Shown here in pieces: positions 1 to 8,429 of a stretch of 32,220 bases of DNA (its first letter is position 1; each line of letters starts with the position of its first letter). The translations under genes were made by a program, and so were the position numbers. This stretch comes from Bacteroides sp. (GTDB taxonomy: Bacteria; Bacteroidota; Bacteroidia; Bacteroidales; UBA7960). The notes below the pieces were generated by a model. That model saw nothing but the letters and a program-made list of their open reading frames with translations. It did not search any database and had not been told where the DNA came from. The stretch covers positions 1-32,220 of the forward strand of contig JAZBOS010000036.1 of NCBI GenBank assembly GCA_036351255.1, read 5' to 3'.

Positions 1-12
1 TATGGGTTAATA

Positions 13-68
13 CGGAGTTAATACGGAGTTTATACGGTTTAAACCGTATAAACTCCGTATTAACTCCG
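13..68. repeat. 11-bp-periodic perfect palindrome (array A)
   Basis: A perfect 56-bp palindrome centred between bases 40 and 41. It divides into 11-base units: CGGAGTTAATA (13-23), CGGAGTTTATA (24-34), a central CGGTTTAAACCG (35-46), TATAAACTCCG (47-57) and TATTAACTCCG (58-68). A degenerate further unit lies at 2-12. The same palindromic core recurs at 28173-28208, and a related array lies at 13090-13199. It is non-coding and sits downstream of the pruA terminator. A protein-binding site, a structured RNA end or a mobile palindromic repeat are all possible; the function is not known. Confidence 0.9.
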
Positions 69-137
69 AAGGTGGTAGGAGAGACCCCTCAATATCAGGG
101 CTTTCAGGATTCCTTCTGGCACCGTCATTTTCAAAAC

Positions 138-167
138 AAAAACGGCAGCCCGGAAGCCGCCGTTTTT
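138..167 (-). terminator. Rho-independent terminator of pruA
   Basis: Read on the minus strand, a GC-rich stem (AAAACGGCGGC pairing with GCTGCCGTTTT, one mismatch) is followed by a T-run. It begins about 25 bases after the pruA stop codon. Confidence 0.75.
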
Positions 168-193
168 AATTGAAACTGAAAATGATGTTCGGT

Positions 194-1837
194 TTAGCAC
201 CCGCACTTTTTTTCCTGCATATGGGGATAGCGGAAATCGGTGGGGGGCAGAAAGGTTTCCTTGATGGTGCGCGGGCTGATCCAGCGCAAGAGGTTGAGAT
301 GACTTCCGGCCTTGTCGTTGGTACCCGACTGGCGTGAGCCGCCAAAGGGCTGCTGCCCAACCACGGCGCCTGTAGGCTTATCGTTGATGTAAAAGTTGCC
401 TGCGGTATAACGAAGGGTGGCGCAAGCCTTAACAGTGGCGTAGCGGTCCTTGCTGAAGATGGAGCCGGTGAGGCCATAGGGCGAAGTGTTGTCGCACAGT
501 TGCAGTGTTTCTTCAAATTTCTCGTCGGGATAAACGTGAATGGTGAGCACCGGGCCAAAGATCTCCTCTTCCATGGTGATGAAATGGGGATCGCGCGCCA
601 GGATCACGGTAGGATCGATATAAAAGCCATTCGATTTGTCGCCCTTCCCGCCGAAAAGGATCTCGGCGTCTTTTGAATCGCGCGCTTTGTCAATGTAGCC
701 CATGATACGATTGAAGGCCTTTTCGTCGATGACGGCATTTACGAAGTTGCAGAAATCCTTGGGGTCGCCTTTTTGTGTGAGTTTGAGGTTGCGGTCAATG
801 CGGCGCTTGATTGAATCCCACAATGATTGGGGGATATAGGCCCTTGAAGCGGCCGAACATTTCTGGCCCTGGTATTCGAAAGCGCCTCGCACCAGTGCGG
901 TGGCCACCTCGTCCACATCGGCCGAGGGGTGAACAAAGACGAAGTCCTTGCCCCCGGTTTCGCCCACCACGCGGGGATAAGAGCGGTAGTTCTCCAGATT
1001 GTTGGCCACGGTTTTCCACAAATGGTTGAAGGTACCGTTGCTGCCGGTGAAGTGAATGCCGGCCAGGTCTTTGTGGTTCACGGCTGCGTTGCCAATGGTG
1101 CTCCCGGGGCCGGGCACGAAGTTGATGACGCCGTCGGGCACCCCGGCTTCTTTATAGATCTTCATCAGGTAATAGTTGGAAAGCAGGGCGGTGGTGGCGG
1201 GTTTCCATACCACGGTATTACCCATCAGCACAGGAGAAAGCACTAGGTTGGAGGCAATAGAGGTGAAGTTGAAGGGGCTGACGGCGAAGACAAAACCCTC
1301 AAGTGGCCTGTATTCCAGCCGGTTCAGATTTCCGATCTCCGAATGGGGCTGGTCGTTATAGATCTCGGAAACGTAATGGGCGTTGAAGCGGATAAAATCG
1401 ATGGTCTCGCAAACGGCATCGATCTCCGATTGAAAGACGTTTTTACTTTGCCCCAGCATGGTGGCGGCATTCATCACGTGCCGGTACTTGTTGGCAATCA
1501 ATTCAGCGATCTTGAGGTTGATGGAGGCGCGTTCGACCCACGACATCACCTGCCACTGCTTATGGGCTTCCAGGGCAGCTTCGATGGCCATCAGTACTTC
1601 CTTCTCTCCAGCCATGTGGTATGTGGCCAGCACGTGCCCGTGCTTATGGGGCATGACTACTTTGGCGGTCTTGCCAGTTCGAACTTCCTTGCCACCAATG
1701 ATCAGTGGGATTTCTATCTCCGTCTGGCTCTGGCGCTCGAGTTCTTTTTCCAGCTCAAGGCGTTCAGGCGTTCCTTCCGTATAGGGGTGGATGGGCTCGT
1801 TGGCAGGGCGGTCAAAATAAAACTGTGCGTTGTTCAT
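194..1837 (-). CDS. pruA: 1-pyrroline-5-carboxylate dehydrogenase (L-glutamate gamma-semialdehyde dehydrogenase)
   Basis: This NAD-dependent aldehyde dehydrogenase oxidises glutamate semialdehyde/P5C to glutamate, the second step of proline breakdown, in the cytoplasm. The 547-residue product has the full aldehyde dehydrogenase fold. The catalytic Glu is in VVGETGGKDF (about residue 293) and the catalytic Cys in YQGQKCSAASR (about 327). The cofactor region contains AVSPFNF and VVWKPA, and a C-terminal QPFGGSRQSGTNDK motif is present. The length matches the ~540-residue single-domain P5CDH of Bacteroidota and eukaryotes rather than bifunctional PutA. I chose the ATG at 1837; a TTG two codons upstream is also in frame but less likely. 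The gene is monocistronic and has its own terminator. No proline dehydrogenase (putA/prodh) gene is adjacent. Confidence 0.95.
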   Translation of the reverse strand: MNNAQFYFDRPANEPIHPYTEGTPERLELEKELERQSQTEIEIPLIIGGKEVRTGKTAKVVMPHKHGHVLATYHMAGEKEVLMAIEAALEAHKQWQVMSWVERASINLKIAELIANKYRHVMNAATMLGQSKNVFQSEIDAVCETIDFIRFNAHYVSEIYNDQPHSEIGNLNRLEYRPLEGFVFAVSPFNFTSIASNLVLSPVLMGNTVVWKPATTALLSNYYLMKIYKEAGVPDGVINFVPGPGSTIGNAAVNHKDLAGIHFTGSNGTFNHLWKTVANNLENYRSYPRVVGETGGKDFVFVHPSADVDEVATALVRGAFEYQGQKCSAASRAYIPQSLWDSIKRRIDRNLKLTQKGDPKDFCNFVNAVIDEKAFNRIMGYIDKARDSKDAEILFGGKGDKSNGFYIDPTVILARDPHFITMEEEIFGPVLTIHVYPDEKFEETLQLCDNTSPYGLTGSIFSKDRYATVKACATLRYTAGNFYINDKPTGAVVGQQPFGGSRQSGTNDKAGSHLNLLRWISPRTIKETFLPPTDFRYPHMQEKKCGC

Positions 1838-2038
1838 TTTCAATGAAAGGATTAAAATGATTATTATGGATTGATTATTTCCGATTTATATAAAGCTACA
1901 CGTTTTTTTCCGCTTTCGGGAACAAAAAACAACGGAGGCATTCTCTGCATTGATAACAGAAAATAATTAAAAAAGTTTAAGAAAAATGGCCAAACCAGCA
2001 TTGCAACAGAAAAGCAATGGGAGACTGGGGAAGCAGAA

Positions 2039-2860
2039 TCAGAAGTCCTGCTTGTCGAGCCGTTCTTTTTCTATCCTGGCAGAGATGCCAATGCTGATTT
2101 CATACAGCAAAAAGAGTGGGATGCTGACCAGAATTTGACTGAAGACGTCGGGCGGGGTAATAATGGCCGATAAAATGATAATGAGCACGAGGGCAAACTT
2201 GCGTTGTTTACGCATCACGGCAGGGGTTAGCACCCCTACGCGGCTTAGAAAATAAACGAAGACAGGAAGTTCGAACACCAGTCCTGTTGCAAGGGTTAGA
2301 GTTGTAATGGTGGAGATGTATGAGCGCAGGGCAATCTGGTTGGCCACCATGTCGCTGACCTGGTAGGAACCCAGGAAGTTGACGGCCAGGGGCACGATGA
2401 GGAAGTAGGCAAAGAGGACCCCGATGATAAATAAGCCGCTGATAATAAGCACGGCACCGCGCGAGCTATTCTGTTCGCGCGAGGTGAGGCCCGGCCTGAT
2501 GAATCGCCAGATCTCCCAGATCACAAAGGGGATGGCCAGTAGTAAGCCGGCAACCAGGGAAGTTAGGATATGGGTGGTAAACTGCCCGGCCATATCGATG
2601 TTGATCAGCTGGACGGGATTTTTATTGATGCAGAGGGCCGGGGCCGACAAAGTTTCTGCGAGGCTGCAAAGCACGCGGTTGGTAAGGAAATAAGGCTCTT
2701 TGGGGGCCAGGATCACGCGTGAGAACAGGAAATCCTTGTTGAGGAAGGCCAGCAGGGCAAACACACCGATGGCGGAGGCCGAACGGATCAGGTGTCCGCG
2801 CAGGGCCTCGAGATGACCCCAGAACGACATCACACTGCCATCTTCCTGCTTTTTTTTCAT
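2039..2860 (-). CDS. tatC: Sec-independent (Tat) protein translocase subunit TatC
   Basis: TatC is the receptor/core subunit of the twin-arginine translocase in the inner membrane, which exports folded proteins. The 273-residue product opens with the family signature SFWGHLEALRGHLIR, then has about six hydrophobic segments. It carries the conserved periplasmic-loop block (FIRPGLTSREQ) and FELPVFVYFLSRVGVL. It ends with the usual AIITPPD(V)FSQ motif and a short basic tail. The ATG at 2860 is preferred: a longer reading from 2944 would start inside the ferredoxin terminator and upstream of a -7 box at 2923-2930. No tatA/tatB gene is adjacent. No oddity is visible apart from the isolated position. 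Confidence 0.95.
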   Translation of the reverse strand: MKKKQEDGSVMSFWGHLEALRGHLIRSASAIGVFALLAFLNKDFLFSRVILAPKEPYFLTNRVLCSLAETLSAPALCINKNPVQLINIDMAGQFTTHILTSLVAGLLLAIPFVIWEIWRFIRPGLTSREQNSSRGAVLIISGLFIIGVLFAYFLIVPLAVNFLGSYQVSDMVANQIALRSYISTITTLTLATGLVFELPVFVYFLSRVGVLTPAVMRKQRKFALVLIIILSAIITPPDVFSQILVSIPLFLLYEISIGISARIEKERLDKQDF

Positions 2861-2922
2861 AAACCTAAAGAAGTTAAGCGCCCCCCTGGAGGCCTGATTT
2901 AAATTTGCTGTAAAGGGATCAA

Positions 2923-2930
2923 CAAAATTA
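2923..2930 (-). promoter_or_regulatory. Candidate -7 box for tatC
   Basis: The minus strand reads TAATTTTG, a perfect fit to the Bacteroidota TAnnTTTG element, about 62 bases upstream of the tatC ATG at 2860. The -33 element is only a T-run belonging to the preceding terminator. The call rests on pattern and position only. Confidence 0.4.
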
Positions 2931-2943
2931 ATGAAGAAAGGCA

Positions 2944-2973
2944 AATAAAAAAGCCCGCATCACAATACGGGCT
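2944..2973 (-). terminator. Rho-independent terminator of the ferredoxin gene
   Basis: On the minus strand, AGCCCG and CGGGCT form a stem followed by TTTTTT. It lies about 43 bases after the ferredoxin stop codon, separating it from tatC. Confidence 0.8.
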
Positions 2974-3015
2974 CTTTCATTCATTTCTTCCGGAATTATT
3001 CCGGGAAGCCGGGTT

Positions 3016-3183
3016 TTATTCGGGATGAATTGCTTCAACCGGGCAAACATCTGCGCATGAACCGCAGTCGGTGCATACATCAGGATCGATCTTATAGATG
3101 TCACCTTCAGAGATGGCTTCAACCGGGCATTCGTCAATGCAGCTGCCGCAAGCAGTGCAATCTTCAGTGATTACGTAGGCCAT
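3016..3183 (-). CDS. 2x[4Fe-4S] ferredoxin
   Basis: A 55-residue small acidic electron carrier of the clostridial 8-Fe type. Two cysteine motifs are visible: C9-x2-C12-x2-C15-x3-C19-P and C37-x2-C40-x2-C43-x3-C47-P. Each C-terminal half is followed by VEAI, showing the usual internal duplication. It starts at the ATG at 3183, about 35 bases downstream of a good -7 box, and ends in its own terminator. It is transcribed divergently from korAB, whose products use ferredoxin as electron acceptor, so it is a plausible partner (inference from position). It is short but complete. Confidence 0.95.
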   Translation of the reverse strand: MAYVITEDCTACGSCIDECPVEAISEGDIYKIDPDVCTDCGSCADVCPVEAIHPE

Positions 3184-3224
3184 TACTTCAAAAATTTACG
3201 GTTACTAATAGGTTAATTCCACAG

Positions 3225-3232
3225 CAAAGATA
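3225..3232 (-). promoter_or_regulatory. Candidate -7 box for the ferredoxin gene
   Basis: TATCTTTG on the minus strand matches TAnnTTTG and lies 41 bases upstream of the ferredoxin ATG. The -33 region has only a T-rich stretch. Confidence 0.45.
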
Positions 3233-3333
3233 AAGCCTTAAATTGATATAAAACGATAATTTTGGGGCAAGGGTGAAATTTGGAATGGGTTTAAATAAGG
3301 ATTGCCCAGAAAAGGGTAAAAAGTAAGGAATTA

Positions 3334-3366
3334 TTCGATCCATTACGTTTTAAACTTATAACTTCG
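3334..3366 (+). promoter_or_regulatory. Candidate korAB promoter
   Basis: TAACTTCG (3359-3366) resembles the TAnnTTYG -7 element. TTCG at 3334-3337 lies 21 bases upstream, where a -33 TTTG would be expected. This would give an untranslated leader of about 75 bases before the korA ATG at 3448. Confidence 0.35.
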
Positions 3367-3447
3367 CAGCGTCAAAGGGTCGAATTTTCTAAATGATTCT
3401 TTTAAAAAGTTTTAATATCCATATCCTACCAAAAACCTTATTCTATT

Positions 3448-5295
3448 ATGGCAGAAAAAAAGAATATTGTTGAGCTGGAAGATGTGGTGGTTAAGTTTGT
3501 TGGCGACTCTGGAGACGGGATGCAGTTGGCAGGCACCCTGTTTTCGGATTCGGCGGCGATTGCCGGCAACGATTTGGCCACCTTTCCTGATTTTCCGGCT
3601 GAGATCCGTGCACCCCAGAATACCATTGCAGGGGTAAGCGGGTTCCAGGTGCATCTTGGGCAGCGTAAGATCTTTACTTCGGGCGACTTTTGTGATGTGC
3701 TGGTGGCCATGAACCCTGCTTCGCTCAAAGCCAATCTGAAGTGGGCAAAACCTGGTGCCACCCTTGTTATTGACTCGGCCACCTTTGATGAAAAAGGCAT
3801 TGAGAAAGCCGGTTACCAGACCAACCCCCTGGAAGATGGCAGGCTTGACAGCTACAACCTGATCAAGGCGCCTATCTCACTGCTCACTCAGGAAAGCCTG
3901 AAAGACCTTAACCTTGACAAACGCTCGGCCGAGAGGACTAAAAACATCTTTGCCCTGGGCCTTTTGTATTTTCTGTTTAACCGTGACCTGGATGTCACCC
4001 TGCACTTCCTGGAGAAGAAATTCAAGGCTAAGCCCATTATCGTGGAAGCTAACAAGGCTGCCTTGAAAGCTGGTTTCAATTATGCAGAAACCGTTGAAGC
4101 GATTAAATCGACTTTTAAGGTAGGCCCTGCCAAGCTTGAAAAGGGTCTTTATCGTAATATTACAGGTAACATCGCCACTGCCTGGGGATTACTGGCTGCT
4201 TCGGAAAACAGCGGCAGGCCATTGTTCCTGGGTTCCTATCCCATTACACCGGCTACTGAAATCCTGATGGAACTGGCCAAGCACAAATCGCTTGGCGCCA
4301 AGGTTTTTCAGGCTGAGGATGAGATAGCTGGCATCTGCTCGGCCATCGGTGCCAGCTTTGCGGGCTCGCTGTCAGTGACTACCACTTCAGGTCCGGGGCT
4401 TTCCTTGAAATCCGAGGCTATTGGTCTAGCAGTGATTACCGAACTTCCGCTGGTGATTGTTAACGTTCAGCGGGCAGGTCCTTCGACGGGGATGCCTACC
4501 AAAAGTGAGCAGAGCGATTTGATGCAGGCTTTGTATGGGCGTAACGGTGAATGCCCTGCCATCGTGATGGCAGCCTCTTCCCCAGCCAACTGCTTCTACT
4601 TTGCCTATGAAGCTGCTAAACTTTCGATGGAACATATGACTCCCGTCATCCTTTTGACAGACGGTTACATTGGCTTTGGCTCGGAATTGTTCAAGATCCC
4701 TGATACAACAAAATTGCCGGCAATTCAGCCACCGCTTGCTAAACCGAATGATCCCACTTTCAAGCCTTATCGCCGCGACGAGAAAACCCTTGTCAGGCAG
4801 TGGGCACTACCGGGCATGGAAGGCCTGAGGCACCGCATCGGTGGCCTGGAGAAAACCAATATTGATGGGAACGTATCGACCGATCCCCTTAACCACCAGT
4901 TGATGGTGAATATCCGTGAAGAAAAAGTCAACCGTGTGGCTGACTACATTCCGTTGCAAGAATTGAAGGGTGAGGAAAAGGGTGACCTGCTGGTCGTAGG
5001 CTGGGGAGGCACGGAAGGAGCACTCGTATCGGCAGTTCAAAAGGTGCAGGAAGAGGGTAAAAAGGTCAGCCTGGCCCACTTCAATTACATTATGCCCTTG
5101 CCCAATAATACGGCAGAGGTCTTTTCGCGTTTTAAGAAAATCATTGTTTGCGAATTAAACAGCGGGCAGTTTGTAAACTACCTGCGGATGACGCATCCCG
5201 ACTTCCGGTACCACCAGTTTAATAAGGTGCAGGGCCTGCCTTTTCAGGTGCAGGAGCTGACCGAAGCTTTCAACAAACTATTGGAGGACAAGTAA
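3448..5295 (+). CDS. korA: 2-oxoglutarate:ferredoxin oxidoreductase, alpha subunit (gamma-alpha fusion)
   Basis: With KorB it interconverts 2-oxoglutarate + CoA and succinyl-CoA + CO2, using ferredoxin; it works in the oxidative or reductive TCA cycle of anaerobes. The 615-residue product has an N-terminal gamma domain (about residues 10-190, opening with VKFVGDSGDGMQLAGTLF). It is fused to the pyrimidine-binding/alpha domain from about residue 230 (SYPITPATEI, VFQAEDEIAGICSAIGASFAG, TTTSGPGLSLKSEA, NVQRAGPSTGMPTKSEQSD). A C-terminal transketolase-like domain contains GWGGTEGA. These are hallmark motifs of the two-subunit Kor/Por type. korB follows after a single-base gap, so the two are certainly co-transcribed. 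Assignment to 2-oxoglutarate rather than another 2-oxoacid rests on overall family resemblance. Confidence 0.93.
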   Translation: MAEKKNIVELEDVVVKFVGDSGDGMQLAGTLFSDSAAIAGNDLATFPDFPAEIRAPQNTIAGVSGFQVHLGQRKIFTSGDFCDVLVAMNPASLKANLKWAKPGATLVIDSATFDEKGIEKAGYQTNPLEDGRLDSYNLIKAPISLLTQESLKDLNLDKRSAERTKNIFALGLLYFLFNRDLDVTLHFLEKKFKAKPIIVEANKAALKAGFNYAETVEAIKSTFKVGPAKLEKGLYRNITGNIATAWGLLAASENSGRPLFLGSYPITPATEILMELAKHKSLGAKVFQAEDEIAGICSAIGASFAGSLSVTTTSGPGLSLKSEAIGLAVITELPLVIVNVQRAGPSTGMPTKSEQSDLMQALYGRNGECPAIVMAASSPANCFYFAYEAAKLSMEHMTPVILLTDGYIGFGSELFKIPDTTKLPAIQPPLAKPNDPTFKPYRRDEKTLVRQWALPGMEGLRHRIGGLEKTNIDGNVSTDPLNHQLMVNIREEKVNRVADYIPLQELKGEEKGDLLVVGWGGTEGALVSAVQKVQEEGKKVSLAHFNYIMPLPNNTAEVFSRFKKIIVCELNSGQFVNYLRMTHPDFRYHQFNKVQGLPFQVQELTEAFNKLLEDK

Positions 5296-5296
5296 T

Positions 5297-6331
5297 ATGT
5301 TAGAAAATAAGAGAATCCAGATCTCTCCCGTAGAGTTAACGAAAGAAGATTTTGTCAGCGACCAGATGGTAAAATGGTGCCCGGGTTGCGGGGCGCATGC
5401 CATCCTGGCTGCCGTTGAGAATGTCTTTCCGCGCATTGGCTACCGCAAAGAGAACTTCACCTTTATTTCGGGTATTGGCTGTTCATCCCGCTTTCCTTAT
5501 TATGTGAACACCTATGGTTTTCACGGGATTCACGGGCGCGCAAACCCCATTGCCAGCGGAGTTAAGATTGCCAATCCCGACCTGAGTGTATGGATCGCTA
5601 CTGGTGACGGCGACTCAATGGCCATTGGGGGAAACCATTTAATTCACATCGTTCGCCGCAATATTGACGTAAACATCCTGTTGTTCAACAACCAGATCTA
5701 TGGCCTGACCAAAGGGCAGTATTCGCCCACCACGCCCATGGGCAAGGTGACCAAGACCTCTCCCCAGGGTACCATTGAGCATCCGTTTGTGGCTGCAGGA
5801 CTGATCATGGGCGCACAAGGCACCTTCTTTGCCCGCTCGACCGATAACAACGTCAAGCTGATGAGCGAGGTGATGTATGAGGCTGCCAAACACGACGGGA
5901 CTTCCGTTGTCGAAATTCTGCAGAACTGTGTAATTTTTGCCGACAAGACCCATAGCGCAATCACCGATCGCGAAAATCGTGAGGAACACCAGCTGATTTT
6001 GAAGCACGGTGAACCCATGATCTTTGGCAATAACAAGGATAAAGGGCTCATTCTGAAGGGAACAGGCCTGACAGTGGTAACCATTGGTAAGGATGGCATC
6101 ACAGAAAAGGATATCCTGGTTCACGACCAATACTCCAAAGATCCGGCCATCCACCGTATGCTGGGCCGCCTGATGCCGCCTGACTTTCCGGTGGCATTGG
6201 GTGTGATTCGTTCAGCTCCTTTTGCGACTTATGATGACCTGCTGGAGGAGCAGATCGAGTATGGCAAGAAAAACTCCAAAATAAAAACGGTAAACGACTT
6301 GCTTCGCAGCGGGGACGTTTGGGAAATATAA
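5297..6331 (+). CDS. korB: 2-oxoglutarate:ferredoxin oxidoreductase, beta subunit
   Basis: This is the thiamine-diphosphate and [4Fe-4S] subunit of the KorAB complex. The 344-residue product shows the cluster ligands C28-x2-C31 in VKWCPGCGAHAIL, C62 in SGIGCSSR and a later Cys in LQNCVIF. The ThDP/Mg motif runs from GDGDSMAIGG (about 103) to LLFNNQIYGLTKGQ (about 128-141). YSPTTPMGKVTKTSPQG is the region that marks the 2-oxoglutarate/2-oxoacid type. The start lies two bases after the korA stop, and a strong terminator (6346-6387) ends the operon. The gene is complete and ordinary for the family. Confidence 0.94.
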   Translation: MLENKRIQISPVELTKEDFVSDQMVKWCPGCGAHAILAAVENVFPRIGYRKENFTFISGIGCSSRFPYYVNTYGFHGIHGRANPIASGVKIANPDLSVWIATGDGDSMAIGGNHLIHIVRRNIDVNILLFNNQIYGLTKGQYSPTTPMGKVTKTSPQGTIEHPFVAAGLIMGAQGTFFARSTDNNVKLMSEVMYEAAKHDGTSVVEILQNCVIFADKTHSAITDRENREEHQLILKHGEPMIFGNNKDKGLILKGTGLTVVTIGKDGITEKDILVHDQYSKDPAIHRMLGRLMPPDFPVALGVIRSAPFATYDDLLEEQIEYGKKNSKIKTVNDLLRSGDVWEI

Positions 6332-6345
6332 CCTACTGATTGATC

Positions 6346-6387
6346 AGGGGAACAATGGCTGAGAAAGCGGTTGTTCCCCTTTTTTTA
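6346..6387 (+). terminator. Rho-independent terminator of korAB
   Basis: A perfect 10-bp stem, AGGGGAACAA (6346-6355) with TTGTTCCCCT (6371-6380), is followed by a run of seven T. It ends only ~14 bases before the probable pabB start. Confidence 0.9.
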
Positions 6388-6400
6388 ATAATATACGACA

Positions 6401-7720
6401 TTGGAAAGGATCTATGCCCAGTTTCCGGTTATTACCGGCGAGCACTTTTTTCTGAAAATGCTGCAGTGGGGTCAGCGGCATTTTCCCAATTGTTGTTTAT
6501 TAAATTCAAACCAGGCTTTGCACGATCCCTACAGTGCTTTCGAACAGGTGCTTGCCCTTGGGGTGGCCGAAGAGGTTTATGGGGATGGAAGCGATGACTT
6601 TTCTGCACTGCAGGCCTTCAGCGATAAACATCACGATTGGCTTTTTGGTTTCCTTGGCTATGACTTGAAGAACCAGTTGGAGGAACTGGAAAGCAACAAC
6701 CCGGATGGGGTAGGGATGCCCCTGATGCATTTTTTTCGTCCGGTGGTGTTGATTTTTCCTTTTCCTGACCATGTTCGCATTGGTTGTTTGCCCGGATTTG
6801 GGGCGTATTCTGACCCGTCACGGGTATTTCATTCCCTTGACCGCTTTGCCTGGAGTCCGTCCCCAGCCTTTGCCCCTTTGGAAATGAAGTCCAGGGTAGC
6901 GCGGGAACGGTATCTGCATCAGGTGGGCAATATCCTTCAAAACATACAACTGGGGTATATTTACGAGATGAATTACTGTGTGGAATTCTATGCGGAGAAA
7001 GCCAGGGTGGACCCACTGGCCCTCTACGGCCGGCTCAATGATTTATCGCCAACCCCGTTTTCCTGTTATTATCAGCTGGATGACAAATTCATGATGTGTG
7101 CCAGTCCGGAACGTTTTATGTGCAAGAGAGGAGATAAACTGGTCTCACAGCCAATTAAAGGAACCATTAGAAGGGGAGATACACCGGAAGAAGATGCCCG
7201 TTTAAGGCAGGAACTTTTTGAAGACCCTAAGGAACGCAGTGAGAATGTGATGATCGTTGACTTGGTGCGGAATGACTTGTCACATACGGCAGGGAAAGGC
7301 TCCGTAGAGGTGGAAGAATTGTTCGGGATCTATCCCTTCAGGCAGGTGCATCAAATGATCTCTACGGTGGTATCGCGCCTGCGCGAGGGCGTCCATTTTA
7401 CCGATGCCATCCGTTATGCCTTCCCCATGGGATCAATGACTGGTGCCCCTAAAGTGCAGGCCATGAAACTGATTGAGCAATATGAAGACACACGGCGGGG
7501 GTTATATTCAGGGGCCGTGGGATATATTTCTCCTGAAAAGGATTTTGATTTCAATGTGGTGATTCGAAGTGTTTTATATAATCAACGGCAGCAATATCTG
7601 AGTTATATGGCTGGGAGCGCCATCACCATTGGGTCAAAACCTGTGAAAGAATATGAAGAATGCCTGTTGAAGGCCAAAGCCATGCAAGCCGCGGTTAGCG
7701 GCAAGCCATTGAATGCCTGA
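6401..7720 (+). CDS. pabB: Aminodeoxychorismate synthase component I
   Basis: PabB converts chorismate and ammonia/glutamine to 4-amino-4-deoxychorismate, the precursor of p-aminobenzoate and folate. The 439-residue product has the chorismate-binding fold. The QPIKGTIRRG motif carries the lysine typical of PabB (anthranilate synthases have PIAGT). ENVMIVDLVRNDL, FPMGSMTGAPKVQAM and YSGAVGYI make up the rest of the active site. The only start that gives a full N-terminus is TTG at 6401: an in-frame stop lies at 6389, and the first in-frame ATG would begin at about residue 20, inside the conserved domain. It begins 14 bases after the korAB terminator and no clear promoter is visible. No pabA or pabC gene is adjacent. 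Confidence 0.88.
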   Translation: MERIYAQFPVITGEHFFLKMLQWGQRHFPNCCLLNSNQALHDPYSAFEQVLALGVAEEVYGDGSDDFSALQAFSDKHHDWLFGFLGYDLKNQLEELESNNPDGVGMPLMHFFRPVVLIFPFPDHVRIGCLPGFGAYSDPSRVFHSLDRFAWSPSPAFAPLEMKSRVARERYLHQVGNILQNIQLGYIYEMNYCVEFYAEKARVDPLALYGRLNDLSPTPFSCYYQLDDKFMMCASPERFMCKRGDKLVSQPIKGTIRRGDTPEEDARLRQELFEDPKERSENVMIVDLVRNDLSHTAGKGSVEVEELFGIYPFRQVHQMISTVVSRLREGVHFTDAIRYAFPMGSMTGAPKVQAMKLIEQYEDTRRGLYSGAVGYISPEKDFDFNVVIRSVLYNQRQQYLSYMAGSAITIGSKPVKEYEECLLKAKAMQAAVSGKPLNA

Positions 7721-7779
7721 AAGTTTGTTAAGCAATGAACCCCAGCCCCCTGAGAGTTGTTAAGAGATAAATACCTGTT

Positions 7780-8331
7780 ATGAAAAAGAGCCTATTCGTT
7801 TTCCTGCTGACTAGCCTGATGCTGTCAATGCCTTTATTTGCTCAGGAGTCTGAGGAACCCCGTGTAAAAGATCTGAAGATCCGTGAGCGGTTTTTTGTTG
7901 GGGGCTTCATTGGATTACAACTGGGTACCCAAACAGTTATTAATGTTTCACCCATGGCAGGGTACCGTTTCACAAACTGGTTGTCGGCGGGGATGGGTGG
8001 TACCTACCAGTATTACAACGACCGGTTTCTCGGCGAATCCAATGTGACCCACGTTTACGGTTACAGTTTTTTCACCAGGATCCATGTAATCCCCAGGGCG
8101 TTTATCCATGCCGAGTATGAGCGGCTGAACCTGGAATCAAGGGTTCAGGACGGGCAATTTAACCCCGGCGTGCGTTCCTGGGAGGAAAACTATTTCCTGG
8201 GTGCCGGTTACCGGCAGCCCCTTTCTGAACGGGTCGCCCTCAATGTGATGCTGCTTTACAACTTCAACACGGAAAGTCTCTCCTATTACCAGAACCCCAT
8301 CTTCAGGGTTGGCGTCGATGTTAGATTGTAG
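7780..8331 (+). CDS. Small outer-membrane beta-barrel protein, function unknown
   Basis: A 183-residue protein with a clear signal peptide ([22 protein letters not shown], hydrophobic core then AQ cleavage region). The rest alternates aromatic/hydrophobic and polar residues in ~10-residue strands separated by short turns ([71 protein letters not shown]). This pattern suits an 8-stranded barrel, and the final strand ends in a hydrophobic residue as in Bacteroidota porin-like proteins. It follows pabB by 59 bases, with no obvious functional link. No catalytic motif is visible and I cannot assign a family name. Confidence 0.8.
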   Translation: MKKSLFVFLLTSLMLSMPLFAQESEEPRVKDLKIRERFFVGGFIGLQLGTQTVINVSPMAGYRFTNWLSAGMGGTYQYYNDRFLGESNVTHVYGYSFFTRIHVIPRAFIHAEYERLNLESRVQDGQFNPGVRSWEENYFLGAGYRQPLSERVALNVMLLYNFNTESLSYYQNPIFRVGVDVRL

Positions 8332-8429
8332 GAAAAGCGGGTCCTTGCTTCCCTAAATTTTTGCTAAATTTCTTTTTCCGTAAAGGCATTTAATGGTTTT
8401 TTCAGGAATGGGGGACTGATGCTATTCCC

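Noticed and set aside
1343..1846. Plus-strand open frame of 167 codons.
   Set aside because: Antisense to pruA; no motif and no promoter or ribosome binding site.
2861..2944. N-terminal extension of TatC from an upstream start.
   Set aside because: The extra 28 residues have no TatC similarity and would start within the ferredoxin terminator, upstream of the candidate -7 box.
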